From Schistocephalus solidus (Eukaryota; Platyhelminthes; Cestoda; Diphyllobothriidea; Diphyllobothriidae), in assembly GCA_017591395.1 (NCBI GenBank), contig WEDG01000313.1:62001-126000 (forward strand): a stretch of 64,000 bases of DNA. Reading direction: 5' to 3'. Below the pieces are notes generated by a model. It did not search any database. It saw only the letters and a list, made by a program, of their open reading frames with translations, and was not told where the DNA came from. Of the stretch, positions 46,524 to 58,485 are shown one piece after another (positions within the stretch are counted from its first letter, which is position 1; the number at the start of each line of letters is the position of its first letter). The position numbers and the translations under genes were made by a program.

Positions 46524-49500
46524 GTGAGTTTGCTCACTCTGGCAGCCTGGAATTTTCGTTCCCTTTTAGACAATCCCAGGAGCAACCGACCGGAACGGAG
46601 GACAGCGCTAGTCGCTAAGGAACTGGCGCGCTACAAGGTGGAAATTGCTGCTCTCAGCGAAACCCGATTATCTGAAGAGGGTCAGCTAGAGGTGGGTGCC
46701 GGCTATACCTTTTTCTGGAGCGGCTGGCCAAAGGCAGAGCGACGCGACTCTGGTATCGCCTTTGCTATCCGGAACGACATCGTGGGACGTCTGCTCTGTT
46801 TGCCACATGGTATCAATGATCGTCTGATGAGCCTCCGCCTGCCTCTTCAGGGAGACAAGTTCGAAACAATCATCAGCGCCTACGCTACCCCAACGACGAG
46901 CTCTGATGCGGCGAAAGGACAAATTCGATGAGGACCTGCACGCCCTGAATGGTGACTATGCCGAAGGCAGATAAGTTAATTGTCCTTGGTGACTTCAACG
47001 CCCGCGTCGGATACTGACCGTGCCTCGTGGAGAGGAGTGCTGGGTCCCCATGGTCTCGCTGGCTTCAATGACAACGGTCTTCTTCTCCTACGAACCTGCG
47101 CCGAACACCGCCTGATTCTGACCAACACCTTCTTCCGCCTCCCGATGCGGCAAAAAGCGACCTGGGTACACCTCCGGTCAAGACACCGGCACCTCTTGGA
47201 CTATGATCTCGTCCGGAGGCGAGATCGACAGGACGTGCTGGTGACAAAGGCGATCCTCTGTGCCAATGGATGGACGGATGACCACCTGGTCATCTCCAAG
47301 ATGAGGTTTCGTCTGCAACCACGCAGATGACGCCAAGGTAAGCGACCACAAGGTAAGTTGAATACTGCTTTGTTGAATATGCTTGCTCACCATCTACATT
47401 TCAGCAACGAACTGGCCAACCGACTAGCCAACCTTCCAGTCGCCGACGCGGACATCTCCGTGGAGAACCACTGGTGTCAGCTGAGGGACACCATCCAATC
47501 CACCGCTCTGGATGTCCTCGGCTGTGCACGTCATCAGCACCAAGACTGGTTCGATGACAACGACGCAGCTATCAACGCTCTGCTCGTCGAGAAGAACCAG
47601 TTTCACAAAGCCTACGTCGATCACCCTACCACTGCAAACAAGGCAGCCTTCTACTGAAGTCACCGCCTTGTACAGCAACGACTGCGGGAGATGCAGGATT
47701 CCTGGATAACGCGCAAAGCCGAGGAAAGCTAAGGGTTCGTGGACCGAAACGAATGGAAGAAATTCTTTGCCACCACCACGGCCGTCTACGGACCTCCCGT
47801 CAAAGGCGCCGCCCATCTTCTCAGTGCCTACGGCAGGACGCTACTCACTGAGAAGACGCAAATCCTGACGCGATGGGCAGAACATTTCCAAAGCGTTGTC
47901 AATCAGCCCTCCAACATCTCCGACACCGCCATCGATTGCCTGCCTGAAGTGGAAATCAACGCCGACCTTGATCTCCCGCCCTCTCCCCAAGAAACCATCA
48001 GAGCTGTGCAGCAACTCTCCACCGGGAAAGCACCTGGCTCGGACGCGATCCCTGTTGAGATTTACAAGCATGGCAGACCCTAACTGATGAACCGACTTAC
48101 AGTGCTCTTCCAGGAGATGTGGCACCAAGGGCAAGTCTCTAAGGATTTCAAAGACACAACCGTTGTCCAACTCTACAAGAATAAAGGAAAACACCAACGC
48201 TGTGACAACCACCGAGGAATCTCGCTGCTGAACATCGCCAGAAAGATCTACGCCCGCATTCTCCTCAATCGCCTGAACGCTCACCTGGAGCAAGGACTGC
48301 TCCAGGAAGGCCAATGTGGCTTCTGACGACACCATGGAACAATCGACTTGATTATCTGAAGCATTAGCAGTGACCAACGGAGTGAAGCAGGGCTGCGTCC
48401 TTGCACCTACCCTCTTTAGCCTTATGTTCTCTGCCATGCTAACGGACGCCTACTATGAAGAACACCCCCGTATCCACATCGCCTACCGGATGGACGGCCG
48501 ACTCCTCAACCAACGACGGATGCACTTCCACTCACGTGTATCAACAGCCACCATCCACGAACTTCTCTTCGCTGACGACTGCGCACTCAATGCAACGACA
48601 GAATAGGAAATGCAAAGGAGCATGGACCTCTACGCTGCCGCCTGTGGCAACTTCGGACTTCGCAATAACACTGAGAAAACGGTTGTGATGCATCAGCCGT
48701 CGCCCAATACCATCTACACCGCAGCTCATATCAATGTCAATAGCGACCAACTGAAATCTGTGGATAATTTCACGTACCTGGGAAGCACTCTCTCCCGCAG
48801 CATCAAAGTCGACGATGAGATCGCCCATTAGATCGCCAAAGCCAGCCAAGCCTTTGGACGCATGCAGAACGTGGTCTGGAATCGACACGATCTCCACTTC
48901 AGCACCAAAATCAAATGTACAAAAGTTGTCACATTGCTGACGCTGCTGTAATAAGAGGAGAAGTGGACGATCTACCAAAAGCAGGCGCGGAAGCTCAACC
49001 ACTTCCACCTCAGCTGCCTTCACAGAAAACTAAAGCTGACATGGCAAGACAGGATACCGGACGAGGAAGTGTTGGAACGAACAGACCTTCTCAGCATTTA
49101 TGCTCAGCTGAAACAACTGCATATGCGCTGGAGTGGGCAACGTGTGAGGATGGATGACGAACGATTACCCAAGCGACTCTTCTATGGAGATGTCGCCATG
49201 GGTTCTCGTCGACAAGGGGGTCAAATACGACGCTACAAGGACACTCTGAAGACTTCCCTGAAGCAACTGCAGAACAACCCAGTGACCTGGGAGGACCTCA
49301 TCCGGAACCGACCTGCATAGAAAAGGACAGTGAAGAGAGGGGCAGCAATCTACGAGGTCAACAGGATCACCGCTGCGAAGACCAAAAGAGCTGCACGAAT
49401 GTCACCAGCGCCCCGGACCAACACCGCCAATGCCCAGGCCCTTCCAACATGCCCACGCTGTCAACGCACCTTCCGTGCGCGGATCGGACTGATCGGACCT

Positions 49501-49914
49501 CTTCGGAAGCAATGCACCAACAATCCGACAATTCCAACTTCTACGTCAAATTCTGCTAACACTCCTTCGGACTCCCGCGCCCTCACCCCTGGCATCAGTT
49601 CCATTACTCCCACCATCATAAAGACCACATCCCAATACTCATCACCTGTTACCTCCACCACTGACACCACCGCCGCCACCACCATCAGCAATAGGGACTA
49701 TCACCTAAACTGTCCTCATTGCGACCGCAAATTCACCTCACGCATCGGCCTGGTCGGTCACTTGCAAATCCATCGTACACAGACTGGTGAACCAGTGCCT
49801 GGATCACCCACACACAGCAGAGATCGCCGTCTCCACTGCCCTCACTGCTCCCGCACATTTACACACCGCATGGGCCTATTAGGACACATGCGCCTCCACG
49901 ACAACCTGCGGTAA
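46524..49914 (+). pseudogene. LINE copy 2: APE endonuclease, RT, zinc fingers
   Basis: Broken frames carry, in order, the APE endonuclease motifs [48 protein letters not shown] and DDHLVIS (46540-47310); a linker; [86 protein letters not shown] and [20 protein letters not shown]; then fingers CPRCQRTF (its His is now Pro), CPHCDRKF and CPHCSRTF, ending at TAA after LHDNLR. At least eight stops or frameshifts. About 210 nt at 48355 are deleted, removing RT motif A. Most complete LINE in the window, but dead. Confidence 0.9.
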
Positions 49915-50790
49915 ACCACCGGAGGATAAGCCATATCAGCGCACACTAACTATACCAATACGTAGAAAACACCCTCACCATCATCACGTACCTGCGTATA
50001 TCACGTTTTCCTAGAAACCGTGGCTTGGAAGGCTACGAATCTGACGCTTACACCAATTCACGCCATCGGCTCAGTGCATGTGCTGTGCGTGTCGAGTGGC
50101 TGACCAGTGGACTGGGAGTCAGACGGCGCTGGTTCCTCTATATCCCCTATTTTAGTGAATCCTGGTGTGTGCGTTATGGGGCCAGGTCCTGTTGTGGCGC
50201 GCGAAGACGGGTACGCCGATCCGTCAGCCAATGCGCCCACTCCCACATCAGACGACTCGCTAGCTCGGATAGTGGTCTGATTTTGGGGGTGGGGGAGAGA
50301 ATGAGGTCAACAGCTCAGCGCATTTTCCTCACTATAAACAATCTGACGCGCTTGAAACTATCACGGTGCGCTAAAAGCCGTGGCTTGGAAGGTTACCAAC
50401 TGACGGCAACACTCGGACAGCATGGTCAGCCCAATGTGTGTTTTGTGTGAAGTGGCTGACTGGCGGACTGAGACTCAGGCTACAATGGCTCCTTCGTAAA
50501 GTGGTCATTATAGCACTCCCACTCCGTGGGATCCGAGCCAGGTGTGGTGGTACGCCCAGGGGCGACTCCGGTCGCGCCAGCCACCTGCGCCCTCTCCCAT
50601 CTCCGGTCTTTTTGACTGTCATGACACCAGGCTCAAGTGGGGGAGGAGGAGAGAATGCGGTAGAGGCAGCGCAAGTCTACTATCACTTTAAACTAAATCA
50701 CGCGCAAGTCATCGTCCCTGCAGCACCCTTCCGTGGAGCATACGGTGGACATCGTCGAAATCGACGGTCGAACTATCGTCCTGGTGAGGA
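49915..50790 (+). repeat. LINE copy 2 3' UTR with two 3'-repeat units
   Basis: A first diverged unit at about 50005-50250 (CCGTGGCTTGGAAGGCTACG, GTGGCTGACCAGTGG) and a second at 50267-50790 starting CGGATAGTGGTCTGATTTTG and ending GAAATCGACGGTCGAACTA. Confidence 0.8.
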
Positions 50791-50794
50791 GACA

Positions 50795-50860
50795 TGTGGT
50801 ACTGTGGTAAAGCCGGCGGTGTTCTACCGCAAGTTTTCATACAGGAATAGGCACACCAAA
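50795..50860 (-). repeat. LINE 3'-end fragment, minus strand
   Basis: Minus strand CTGTATGAAAACTTGCGG then TAGAACACCGCCGGCT equals the end of LINE copy 3 (60015-60050). Confidence 0.6.
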
Positions 50861-51714
50861 CTCGGAGTGGGTGGGGAAGTCACAAACAGCCTAACAATTC
50901 GAGCTTGGCTAAGCCGTAGTAGCGGAGGGTGTCGACGGTGCTACGGATAGACTGACAAAGCCCTTCTTTGGAATTATTCCGCCTCCTTCAGCCAATCATA
51001 ATTCTGTCAATAATCTGGCAACAGAAAAGCAAACATGCGTGCGCGCGCACAGCGCAGATGGTCAACATGTGGGTGCATTAAATAGCTTGGGTCATGCTGG
51101 TTTCACCGATGCGAGCCTATTCCCACCTGAATAAATACCCAATCGGGAACGGCAAAGAGGCCAGGTGGTGAGACACTGATGAACTTCGGATGGATAAGTG
51201 CGTAGGATACAGTGGATGATCTAACTCACAAAATGTCGTGTTTGAAATTTGAGCGGGTATTATGGCATACATTGTGTGTTGATATTTTTATTTGCTGAAT
51301 TGATTTGAGGCGCAAAATTCCGTTTAATAAACAAAAAAATCATTTAAATCTCCTTTATGAAAGGAATACGGGCCGGATTTAAGCGAAATCAGGTGTTTTT
51401 GATATCCCAGTTATTTCCTACGCTATTGAAATCCAAAGTTGCAAACTAATTGTTTTTCCACGTTATTCTGTACAAGAATATTGAGATAGGAATGCAAAGT
51501 TTTAAAGAAATCGCTTCTGGAAACGGCTAATCGGATTTGCGTGTATGCAATGCAAAATCACATTAGTTTCAAGCAACCAGGGGCGGACTCAGCTTTTAAA
51601 ATTCAGTTTAGCAGAATAACAAACTTCTCTTACATTAATTTTTTATATCACACCAAGAATTATAAGGCTTAGAAATATATAATCGAAGGCAAATAGGTCC
51701 TTTGCGAAAAGAAG
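50861..51714. other. No recognised feature
   Basis: AT-rich from 51250. Nothing assignable. Confidence 0.35.
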
Positions 51715-52870
51715 GCAACTTTATTCGGTAAATTTTCGACGCTGGTTTCCTAGGTCGTCGTCAAACTTGAGTAAATGAGCACCCTAGGATAGGGTTGGCT
51801 ACCTTGACAGAAGATGCACGAGGCATGCATCATTAGGTATATCGATTAAGATGCCACTTACGAATTTCTCAAGGTCAAGTGGCAGCAGATAACTGAATGC
51901 AGCGGACGCCCATTGGCTTTAAACTTTAGCCAACCACTGGATGCATCCCCCGCGCCATCTCTGTCCTCCCCCTTCTCCTAGAACGGCTCTACCAAACACT
52001 TACTGCCGCCTATCACATTGTCTGTTATCACCCTCCCCCTACGCACATCCCTCAGATAACGCACACAAATGGACGAACATTATCAACTTCATGTTTTAAA
52101 TTTCTACTGCGTTCCAACGTTTCCCTATAACTGTACTGGCCTGAAGAGAAGTTATCGAAAGCAGCGCGTATGCTCGCCAAGTCGTCTTTGAATCGTTTAA
52201 TGTGCATTTTTGCAACTTTAGCCAACCACAAAAGCTTGAATTAGGCATTGGTTCAAGTTACCTGTTTCATGTACGTCTCCCATTTGTCTGAAGACGAACT
52301 GGAGTGCTAGAGCCGAAAATGCACACAAGAAAGTTATTTGGTGCCCGAAGCACTTCAGCTTATTCTAATTAAATTTCTTGGGATGCCGATCTTTGAATAC
52401 ATAAGAATAGCTGTCTACGAGTTCCCGCGCGATGCCTGTGATTGTGGCTAAACGGTAAAATCGGCCTCCAAATGCATTCATGAGCATTTACTTGCAGTGA
52501 AGAGGCGTGACCATCAGTCCCAAGTGCCCATGCAACCCTTGATACAGGGACACCTTCGCCTGGAACGAAACACGCAACGTCGGAGTCTGCCCCTCAAAAA
52601 AGGTTGAGGGTTTCTTGAGGTCATGCACTCCGATGAGTCATGAATTAATCGCACATTGAGCTTGATGCCATCCGTATAGAAAAGTCTCAAGGAAAAATTG
52701 AAAAGACGAGAACCAATCGGTACTAAATGAAGCCCACAGCGACTGCTTTTTGACGCAAACACCAAATGACTGTCGATTGTTTAAGCATGTTTGAAATGCT
52801 AACTGTTTTTTTGCACATTTACTCAAGTCTGACGACTACCTCGGGAACCAGCGTCGAAAATTTCCTCAAC
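51715..52870. pseudogene. Rearranged Penelope-like element
   Basis: 51715-51812 is the Penelope 3' end on the minus strand (GAAACCAGCGTCGAAAATTT); 52360-52420 is an N-terminal piece (FLGMPIFEYIRI); this joins directly to a GIY-YIG/C-terminal piece 52425-52740 (RDACDCG, IHEHLLAVKR, LEVMHSDES) and then the plus-strand 3' end GGGAACCAGCGTCGAAAATT. The whole RT is missing. Confidence 0.7.
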
Positions 52871-53364
52871 AAAGTCGCTTTATTTTTTCTAAAGGACCTG
52901 TTTGTCTTAAAATTATATTTCGTGGCCCACCATTATGCAATACGACGATTGCATTCATCCTACACAAAATATCATTATATGCACATTAAGGCCATACACA
53001 GGAGTCAGTGTCCTATATGAAGATAATATGGAAAAAGCTACAGGAATTGGAACTTCACCGACAAATCAATGATCAAACCGTTTTTAAGTAGAAACTGATT
53101 AGTGTTTTTATTTACTTTCTAGGAATTATATTGCTCACAGGCTCTTATTCTTGAAGAGCATTTACTTCTGTGACGGAGTTTTATTTTAACATAAGCCGAC
53201 GAAATCGACCCAGGCAGTGACTCGTAGAAATAACTTTTCATGAGAGCACACAGCGCCGACTCCCACCTTCTAGAACTGTCAACGATTGATGGTCTGGATG
53301 GTCATCAAATTCGGAGAGCGGCGGTCGACAACAGACATCATATACAAAGCAAGGTGATGAACAA
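52871..53364. other. No recognised feature
   Basis: AT-rich; nothing assignable. Confidence 0.3.
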
Positions 53365-53500
53365 CGAGCCCATGACTGAATTGGTAGGACCTTGGACGTC
53401 TTAAGGGTTGCAAATAACTCGGGGCGGGGTTAGGTTGGTTGGTGAAGACTAGTATGCCGATATTGATAGTTCCAGTCTCCTTATCTTTGTCGGACATGGT
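53365..53500 (+). repeat. Decayed SINE copy
   Basis: Box A GAGCCCATGACTGAATTGG, then GTTCCAGTCTCCTTATCTTT and GTCGGAC; the core is lost. Confidence 0.5.
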
Positions 53501-53919
53501 GTTCTGTCAGTGCGGGATGTCTTTGGCTACAACGGTATTCACTGACGCCGAATGTATACCAGAACTTACTACGATAATGCTCCTGCTCATTGTTCTAAAG
53601 AGGTATGAATCTGCTAAGGCCTGCAGCTATAATCTAACTTTTTGGACAACAACCAGCTTCCTCGCCTTTACTTACTCCTTTTTCTTGGCTCCCTTTCCTT
53701 ATACGCTCATAGAGTTCGACTAACTTTAGTGATTTGCGATATGGTCGTTTTCCGAAATCCTAATTTGCCAAAAAAGTAATTTACTTTTTATGTTGATAAA
53801 TGTTCATTTGTTGATCTGTGTTTTCAGACTAGTCATTTCTTGAGTATTGTGAGGCTTAAGAGGACGCAGCGTAGATGAATGTCACGTTACAGGGATCTAC
53901 TTCTGAAACCCACGACATT

Positions 53920-54320
53920 TCATGAGTTCGTTTGACCCCATTGTGAAAATTTAGGCGGCCTCGGTGGGATTCAAACCCACGCCAGCAAGGGGAAGGCTTT
54001 AGTACAGCCAACGCTTTAGCCAAACTGAGCTACGAGGTTCCACAGGGAGCCGTGAGTTTAATCACACTTGGGTCATTTGCTGAATTCTAGATTGGAAAAT
54101 CAGCTTACTGATTCAGAATTGGTGGATTCCATATGTTGCAGTAGACTTGGCGGGTAACTAGAACTAAGAGCGATTAAAATCACGGCTCCCGGTGGGGCCT
54201 CGTAGCTCAGTTGGCTAGAGCCTTGGCTGCACTAAAGCCTTGCGCTTGGCGGCTTTGGTTCAAATCACACCAAGGGAATCAAGTTTTTCACAAGTGGGTC
54301 AAACGAATTATTCAAAATCT
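53920..54320. repeat. Inverted pair of class-II-tRNA-like SINEs
   Basis: Minus copy 54075-53920 and plus copy 54160-54320 are head to head. Each has a GATTAAA-TCACGGCTCCC-like leader, CCTCGTAGCTCAGTT.GGCTA (box A), an anticodon-like hairpin GGCTG.ACTAAAGCC, a long variable arm, box B GGTTTGAATCC or GGTTCAAATC, and CC.AGG, then GTCAAACGAA. The GGCCTCG/CGAGGCC acceptor stem is visible. Confidence 0.7.
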
Positions 54321-55080
54321 GCAAAAATCCTCTACTAATTTTCGCCAGTAATTCAATCGACTATGCATCTGATGAACCCTGCTTGTTTACTAGGTTCGCC
54401 GTATGCCTGCACATGTTCGTGTTTTTCGCGGAGGTGAGGAGTTTGATTGGCTTACTGAAGGCAGAAAAAGTTCGCAACGGTACTGCATCCATCTGCCCGC
54501 ATATCTGTCGCCACCAAGCATCACGCTTGGTATAAAGATAAGCGTCCGGAATGCTATGCTCAGACCTACGTTTTGGGTCATGGTTTACAGCGACGTCCTG
54601 AGCTAGCGGCCAGTTAGTACCGAAACCTTACACAAATTTAAACTACCCGGATAGTATAGGGATGAAATCTAAAGATGAAACGACCAAGCATTTGTTATTC
54701 CTCATTTGAAAACACTGAAAATGCCCAACTAGGCAGCAGATCAATCCCTTTGCCAAAAGTGTATTCTGTGCTGCTGTATTACACGACCAGTGAGCTCTTG
54801 TCTGCAAAGTACGCTCCTCGCTCACATCTCAAGAGGACAAACCTATAGCCAACGGAGAACCGAAGTGGCTACTAACCATTGCCCTTTATGTACCCAATCA
54901 GGTGCCTTGGCCAGCTTATAAGCTGCGCTTAAGGTGATTGTATCTGGATTGTCATTTCGTCCAACTAGCGACGACATGGAGACGGTGAGTAGAGTCAAAA
55001 AGTACTAATTTTGCGTCTTTATAGATTGTTTGCCCCCAGCAGTACAGGTCATCTTGCGCTAAACGCCCGGACGGTACATA
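54321..55080. other. No recognised feature
   Basis: Short frames on both strands at 54370-54610 and 54840-54990; none recognised. Confidence 0.3.
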
Positions 55081-55083
55081 TTC

Positions 55084-55165
55084 CGTTGTTCTAAAGGTAA
55101 ACCCTAACAATAACCCAAACCTTTAAAACCAATCCTAGCCTTCACCCTAAACCTGACCTCTGTGG
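55084..55165. repeat. Degenerate CCCTAA-like stretch
   Basis: AAACCCTAACAATAACCCAA and CACCCTAAACC. No terminal inverted repeats found around it. Confidence 0.5.
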
Positions 55166-55259
55166 AATTTTACGCAGTTTCACTAGTAATACAAAGAAGG
55201 TCCAGATTCCCAGGCCAAAATTTAAAAATTGTTATTTTTTAAGGCAATGGCGATACTAC

Positions 55260-55353
55260 AGACACAGTATCCACTTGTGCGAGTCTACTCTCGAAACTTG
55301 TCGCAACAACTCTACCAGCTGCCTGATGGCGAATAGAAAGTTCAATTTCGCGA
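55260..55353 (-). CDS. Possible caspase p20 exon
   Basis: A minus-strand frame reads IRQLVELLRQVSRVDSHKW followed by ILC. This resembles the helix before the catalytic His in caspase-3 (VELMRDVSKEDHS..., then F-V-C-V). An acceptor AAAAG precedes 55353 and a GT follows 55260. Strand and order fit a caspase running 55 kb to 29 kb, but the next exon with the SHG catalytic histidine was not found, so this could be chance. Confidence 0.33.
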
Positions 55354-55626
55354 CTTTTGAAGAAAAACGAGCAAAAAGAGGGCAGTAGAGGACTTTTGCC
55401 GTTGACAGTCTGTCTGCACACAGAGATCTGCGCAGTCATTGTGAGATTTTAAAAAAATTGTCGCTGATAGAGCAAAACGACCACTAATGACGACCATAAT
55501 GCTGCTGCTCGCATCTCTACCAATTGACATCTGGACCGGTTCTGAGAAATAAACAGGTGTTTGCAATGGTCAACCAGTAACGATACGCATCGCCTGAACA
55601 GATTAAGACATACGAAAAAACAAACG

Positions 55627-55628
<2 letters not shown>

Positions 55629-55658
<30 letters not shown>
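55629..55658. repeat. GA microsatellite
   Basis: Uninterrupted GA run of 30 nt. Confidence 0.95.
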
Positions 55659-55661
<3 letters not shown>

Positions 55662-56044
55662 AAAACATACTAAGTTGTCAGAGAACTCACAGTAATACTG
55701 AACTGAGCCGCGTTGCAAGCTGAACAGCTACCAACTGAAAAGCGAATGCTAAACGCCATGCAAAGAACATAGTGACTTATAATACCTGGCCTACCTAATT
55801 AAATTCTAACCCAAATTGTGAACTGTCTCTTATGTTAGAAAGGATTATGTTGGTTGTGTTTCAATATCGATTATCCAGAATGTCGACTTTCAGATGAGCT
55901 TCTTTCCATCCGCATTCGAAACCTACATTCGGTACCAATGAACTCGTAGTACGGAATTTTATAATTTATTTTGATGTCCCAATAAATGCAAGTATACTTT
56001 AAAAACAACGTGTACTACTAATATTCGTTTTTTTTTGTACTCAC

Positions 56045-56338
56045 TTACTGGGAAGTTGCGTCTTCTTTAAATAGCATGCCAGCCCAAATGGTAACTTTCA
56101 GTTTTTCAAAAGTTTTCAGACCGTTATAGATCCATTCATACTGTGCCACATCTGTCTTATGCATGGTCTGTGTCCATTGCACACTTTCGAGCGCTACATC
56201 ACGGCTTCTTAATAGCGTAGAGAAATGTATGCTTGCAAGTACACGGAAATTATGCAGCATGCCATTTGAAAACCCTGAGCGCAAGTGAAACTGCAGGTCA
56301 GGTTTAAAATTATTCTGAAATTTAATAAAATCTTTCAG
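56045..56338 (-). repeat. Dispersed AT-rich repeat, related to 3930-4590
   Basis: The minus translation FQNNFKPDLQFHLRSGFSNG resembles the minus translation of the 4.1-kb unit (FPNNFELDLPLRFLFKVF). Function unknown. Confidence 0.45.
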
Positions 56339-56695
56339 GTAGGGATGACTTTTATGGCATGAGAACAAAAATCATCCACAGTACAGGTGTCTTCGCTCCA
56401 AATCCCAGAGAAAATAGGGTTAAGTTTATGGTTAAGGTCATAATTAAAGTGCAAGATAAGCTAGGGTTAAATTAAAGATTAAGGTTAGGGTTAGCGGTAG
56501 CCGTAGGGTTAACTTATAGGCGTTCGTAAGGGCGAAGTTTAGAGTTACGGTTTAGGTTTATGTTAGGGCAAGCGTTAGCGTTAGAATACGAGGACAGTTA
56601 CATTTCCTAGAGATATGCACAGGGCCACGTTGATTATTTGGGCGGGACATGCATATTCCCGTGTCCTGCTTAGGGCGCCACATAAGAAGCCCTAC
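56339..56695. mobile_element. TIR element with degenerate telomere-like interior (copy 3)
   Basis: Left end GTAGGGATGACTTTTATGGC at 56339, right end 56658-56695 (CCCGTGTCCTGCTTAGGGC...CCCTAC). Interior has AGGTTAGGGTTAGCGG, TAGGGTTAA and similar words. 357 bp, non-coding. Confidence 0.75.
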
Positions 56696-57364
56696 AGTAT
56701 TTTTAAATCGAAAGATAACCCTTCGTCAGGTGTAAAAGATGTACCTTGATAGCAAATGAGTTGAACCAATAATATTTGCATTTTTGTTTTCTATGAATTA
56801 TATTTGCATAAGTGATCCTAAGTAATCCTTTCGGTCAAGCTTTCATCAGACAGGCCAAATGCTGTATATAGCCAATCAGATAAAGGCTGATAAGTGTCAA
56901 TAAGGCATCTCATACATTTTTTAGAGAGAACAAAAAGAGCAAGGCAGTGTTGTCGACAGGGGCTGTAACAAGCATACTGCAAGCATTCAAGTGGTTAAAA
57001 TTTCTCTGTGAACGCCAAGGCCGAGTTCACTCACTCGTAGGACGAAAATGGACAACCTGCGCCACTTAGGCAAACCAGCTTAAACGAAAGTAAGTTGACT
57101 TGTGAGCCTGTTTCTAGGACACGCCCCAGTACAAAACCTAGCTGCGAGACAGGGAGAATTCTTCTAGATACTATGAATGTTCTATTTATCGCCTCTGTCA
57201 AGACAACTGCACTGTAGGCAATTAGGACTGTTTTCGAAACTCTTTAACGCGGAAAGGGTAGGAAATGGAAAGCCTAAAAACACGTGACTTCTCTTCAAGA
57301 AAACAGAGGTTGGAAAGCCAATTCGCCAAGCTAATTAAATGGATGTTTCAGATGGTCTCACAAC
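56696..57364. other. No recognised feature
   Basis: Nothing assignable. Confidence 0.3.
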
Positions 57365-58340
57365 ATGACAGTTCGATCCTTGCTGCCAACAATGTCCACC
57401 GTTTGTCCCACAACGTAATGGGCGCAGGGACGGTGACTTGCACGGATATAGTTTATAATGCTAAAAGACTTGCGCTGCATCTGTCGCACTCCCTTCTTCC
57501 CTCCAACCTGGGCCTGAGGTCATAACCAAGTCAAGATGACCGGGGGCAAAAAGAAGGCGCAGGTGGCTGGCGCAGCGGGAGGCTGCACTTTAGGCGAGTC
57601 CCCACGCCCCAATTTGCGGCATTTGTTTTGCGTGCACCTCCACGATGGCACCTGCCATGAACCTGCGTTGGTCCAGGGCATCTACGGCGTGCGCCTCTTA
57701 AGGTGCTAGGTTTGGCAACATATGCGTGCATACAGTGACCTAAGACTCTGGTTAGGTTGGCTTCACAGGTCCGGGTAAAGAGAAGAGGCGATCAAGAGGG
57801 TGGAGTCTAATAAACGAAGACAAACCCCAGAATTGTAATAACGTATTCGTTTGAAGTGAACCTCTGACGGGCAACTTACTGTTTTGTGACCTTTGCGATC
57901 TATTGTCCCGAGCTAGAATACGCATCAAAAGCGAGAGGATCTGAGTCTAGCTTCCTAATGACACTTCATCAGAAATTATCTGACGAGCTCAGGCAGTTCG
58001 GTTTGGGGCATAAAAGAGGGAAAAGAGAGGGCGAAGTCGACACTAGAAAATATATCTTCAGAGAAAACCAGCACATTCCTATCTATAATCAATCGGACGC
58101 GCTTGCGCCTATTCTGATACGTCAAGAGTCGTGGTCTAGAAGGCTGTCAACTGACAAGTTAACTCGGTCCTTTTCGAGACTGAGAGTCAGGTCGCAATGT
58201 CTACGTCTCAATGTGACCTCAGACACTCTAATGCACGTAAGGTCCGAGCTGCCCAAATGTAAGCCTGGCACACGCTATGAGAACAAGGTTGTGGAACCAC
58301 AGGTCTCCCTCCAAAACCTGCAGTTAGGTACGGCTGGTCA
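57365..58340. repeat. Fragments of LINE-3'-type repeat
   Basis: 57400-57580 matches the minus orientation (GGGCGCAGGGACGGTGACTT, GGCGCAGGTGGCTGGCGC); 58130-58280 matches the plus orientation (GTCAACTGACAAGTTAACTC, GAGAGTCAGGTCGCAATG). Confidence 0.6.
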
Positions 58341-58374
58341 ATGACCAGAAGTTGCCCATCCGGCAATATTTCCA

Positions 58375-58485
58375 TGCCTATTCTACTACTAGTCGCTGTG
58401 CGGCTGCTGACGGGGTTCGAGAGTTAGCCCCAAGGCAGACCGGAACGAGTGAGTTCCGTTGGCGATCGGTGAGCGCCCCTCTACG
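58375..58485 (+). repeat. SINE tail, solo
   Basis: CTGTGCGGCTGCTGACGGGG, GAGTTAGCCCCAAGGCAG, GGCGATCGGTGAGCG: tail block without tRNA head. Confidence 0.7.

Noticed and set aside
51135..51205. Caspase exon ending VFIQ before a GT donor
   Set aside because: VPDWVFIQ would fit the position before ACRG, but upstream residues show no SHG, GKPKL or other caspase feature, and repeats lie nearby.
54840..54995. Candidate exons on both strands (KVIVSGLSFRPTSDD on plus; a Met-started frame on minus)
   Set aside because: Each is short, with plausible splice signals but no recognisable family or partner exon.
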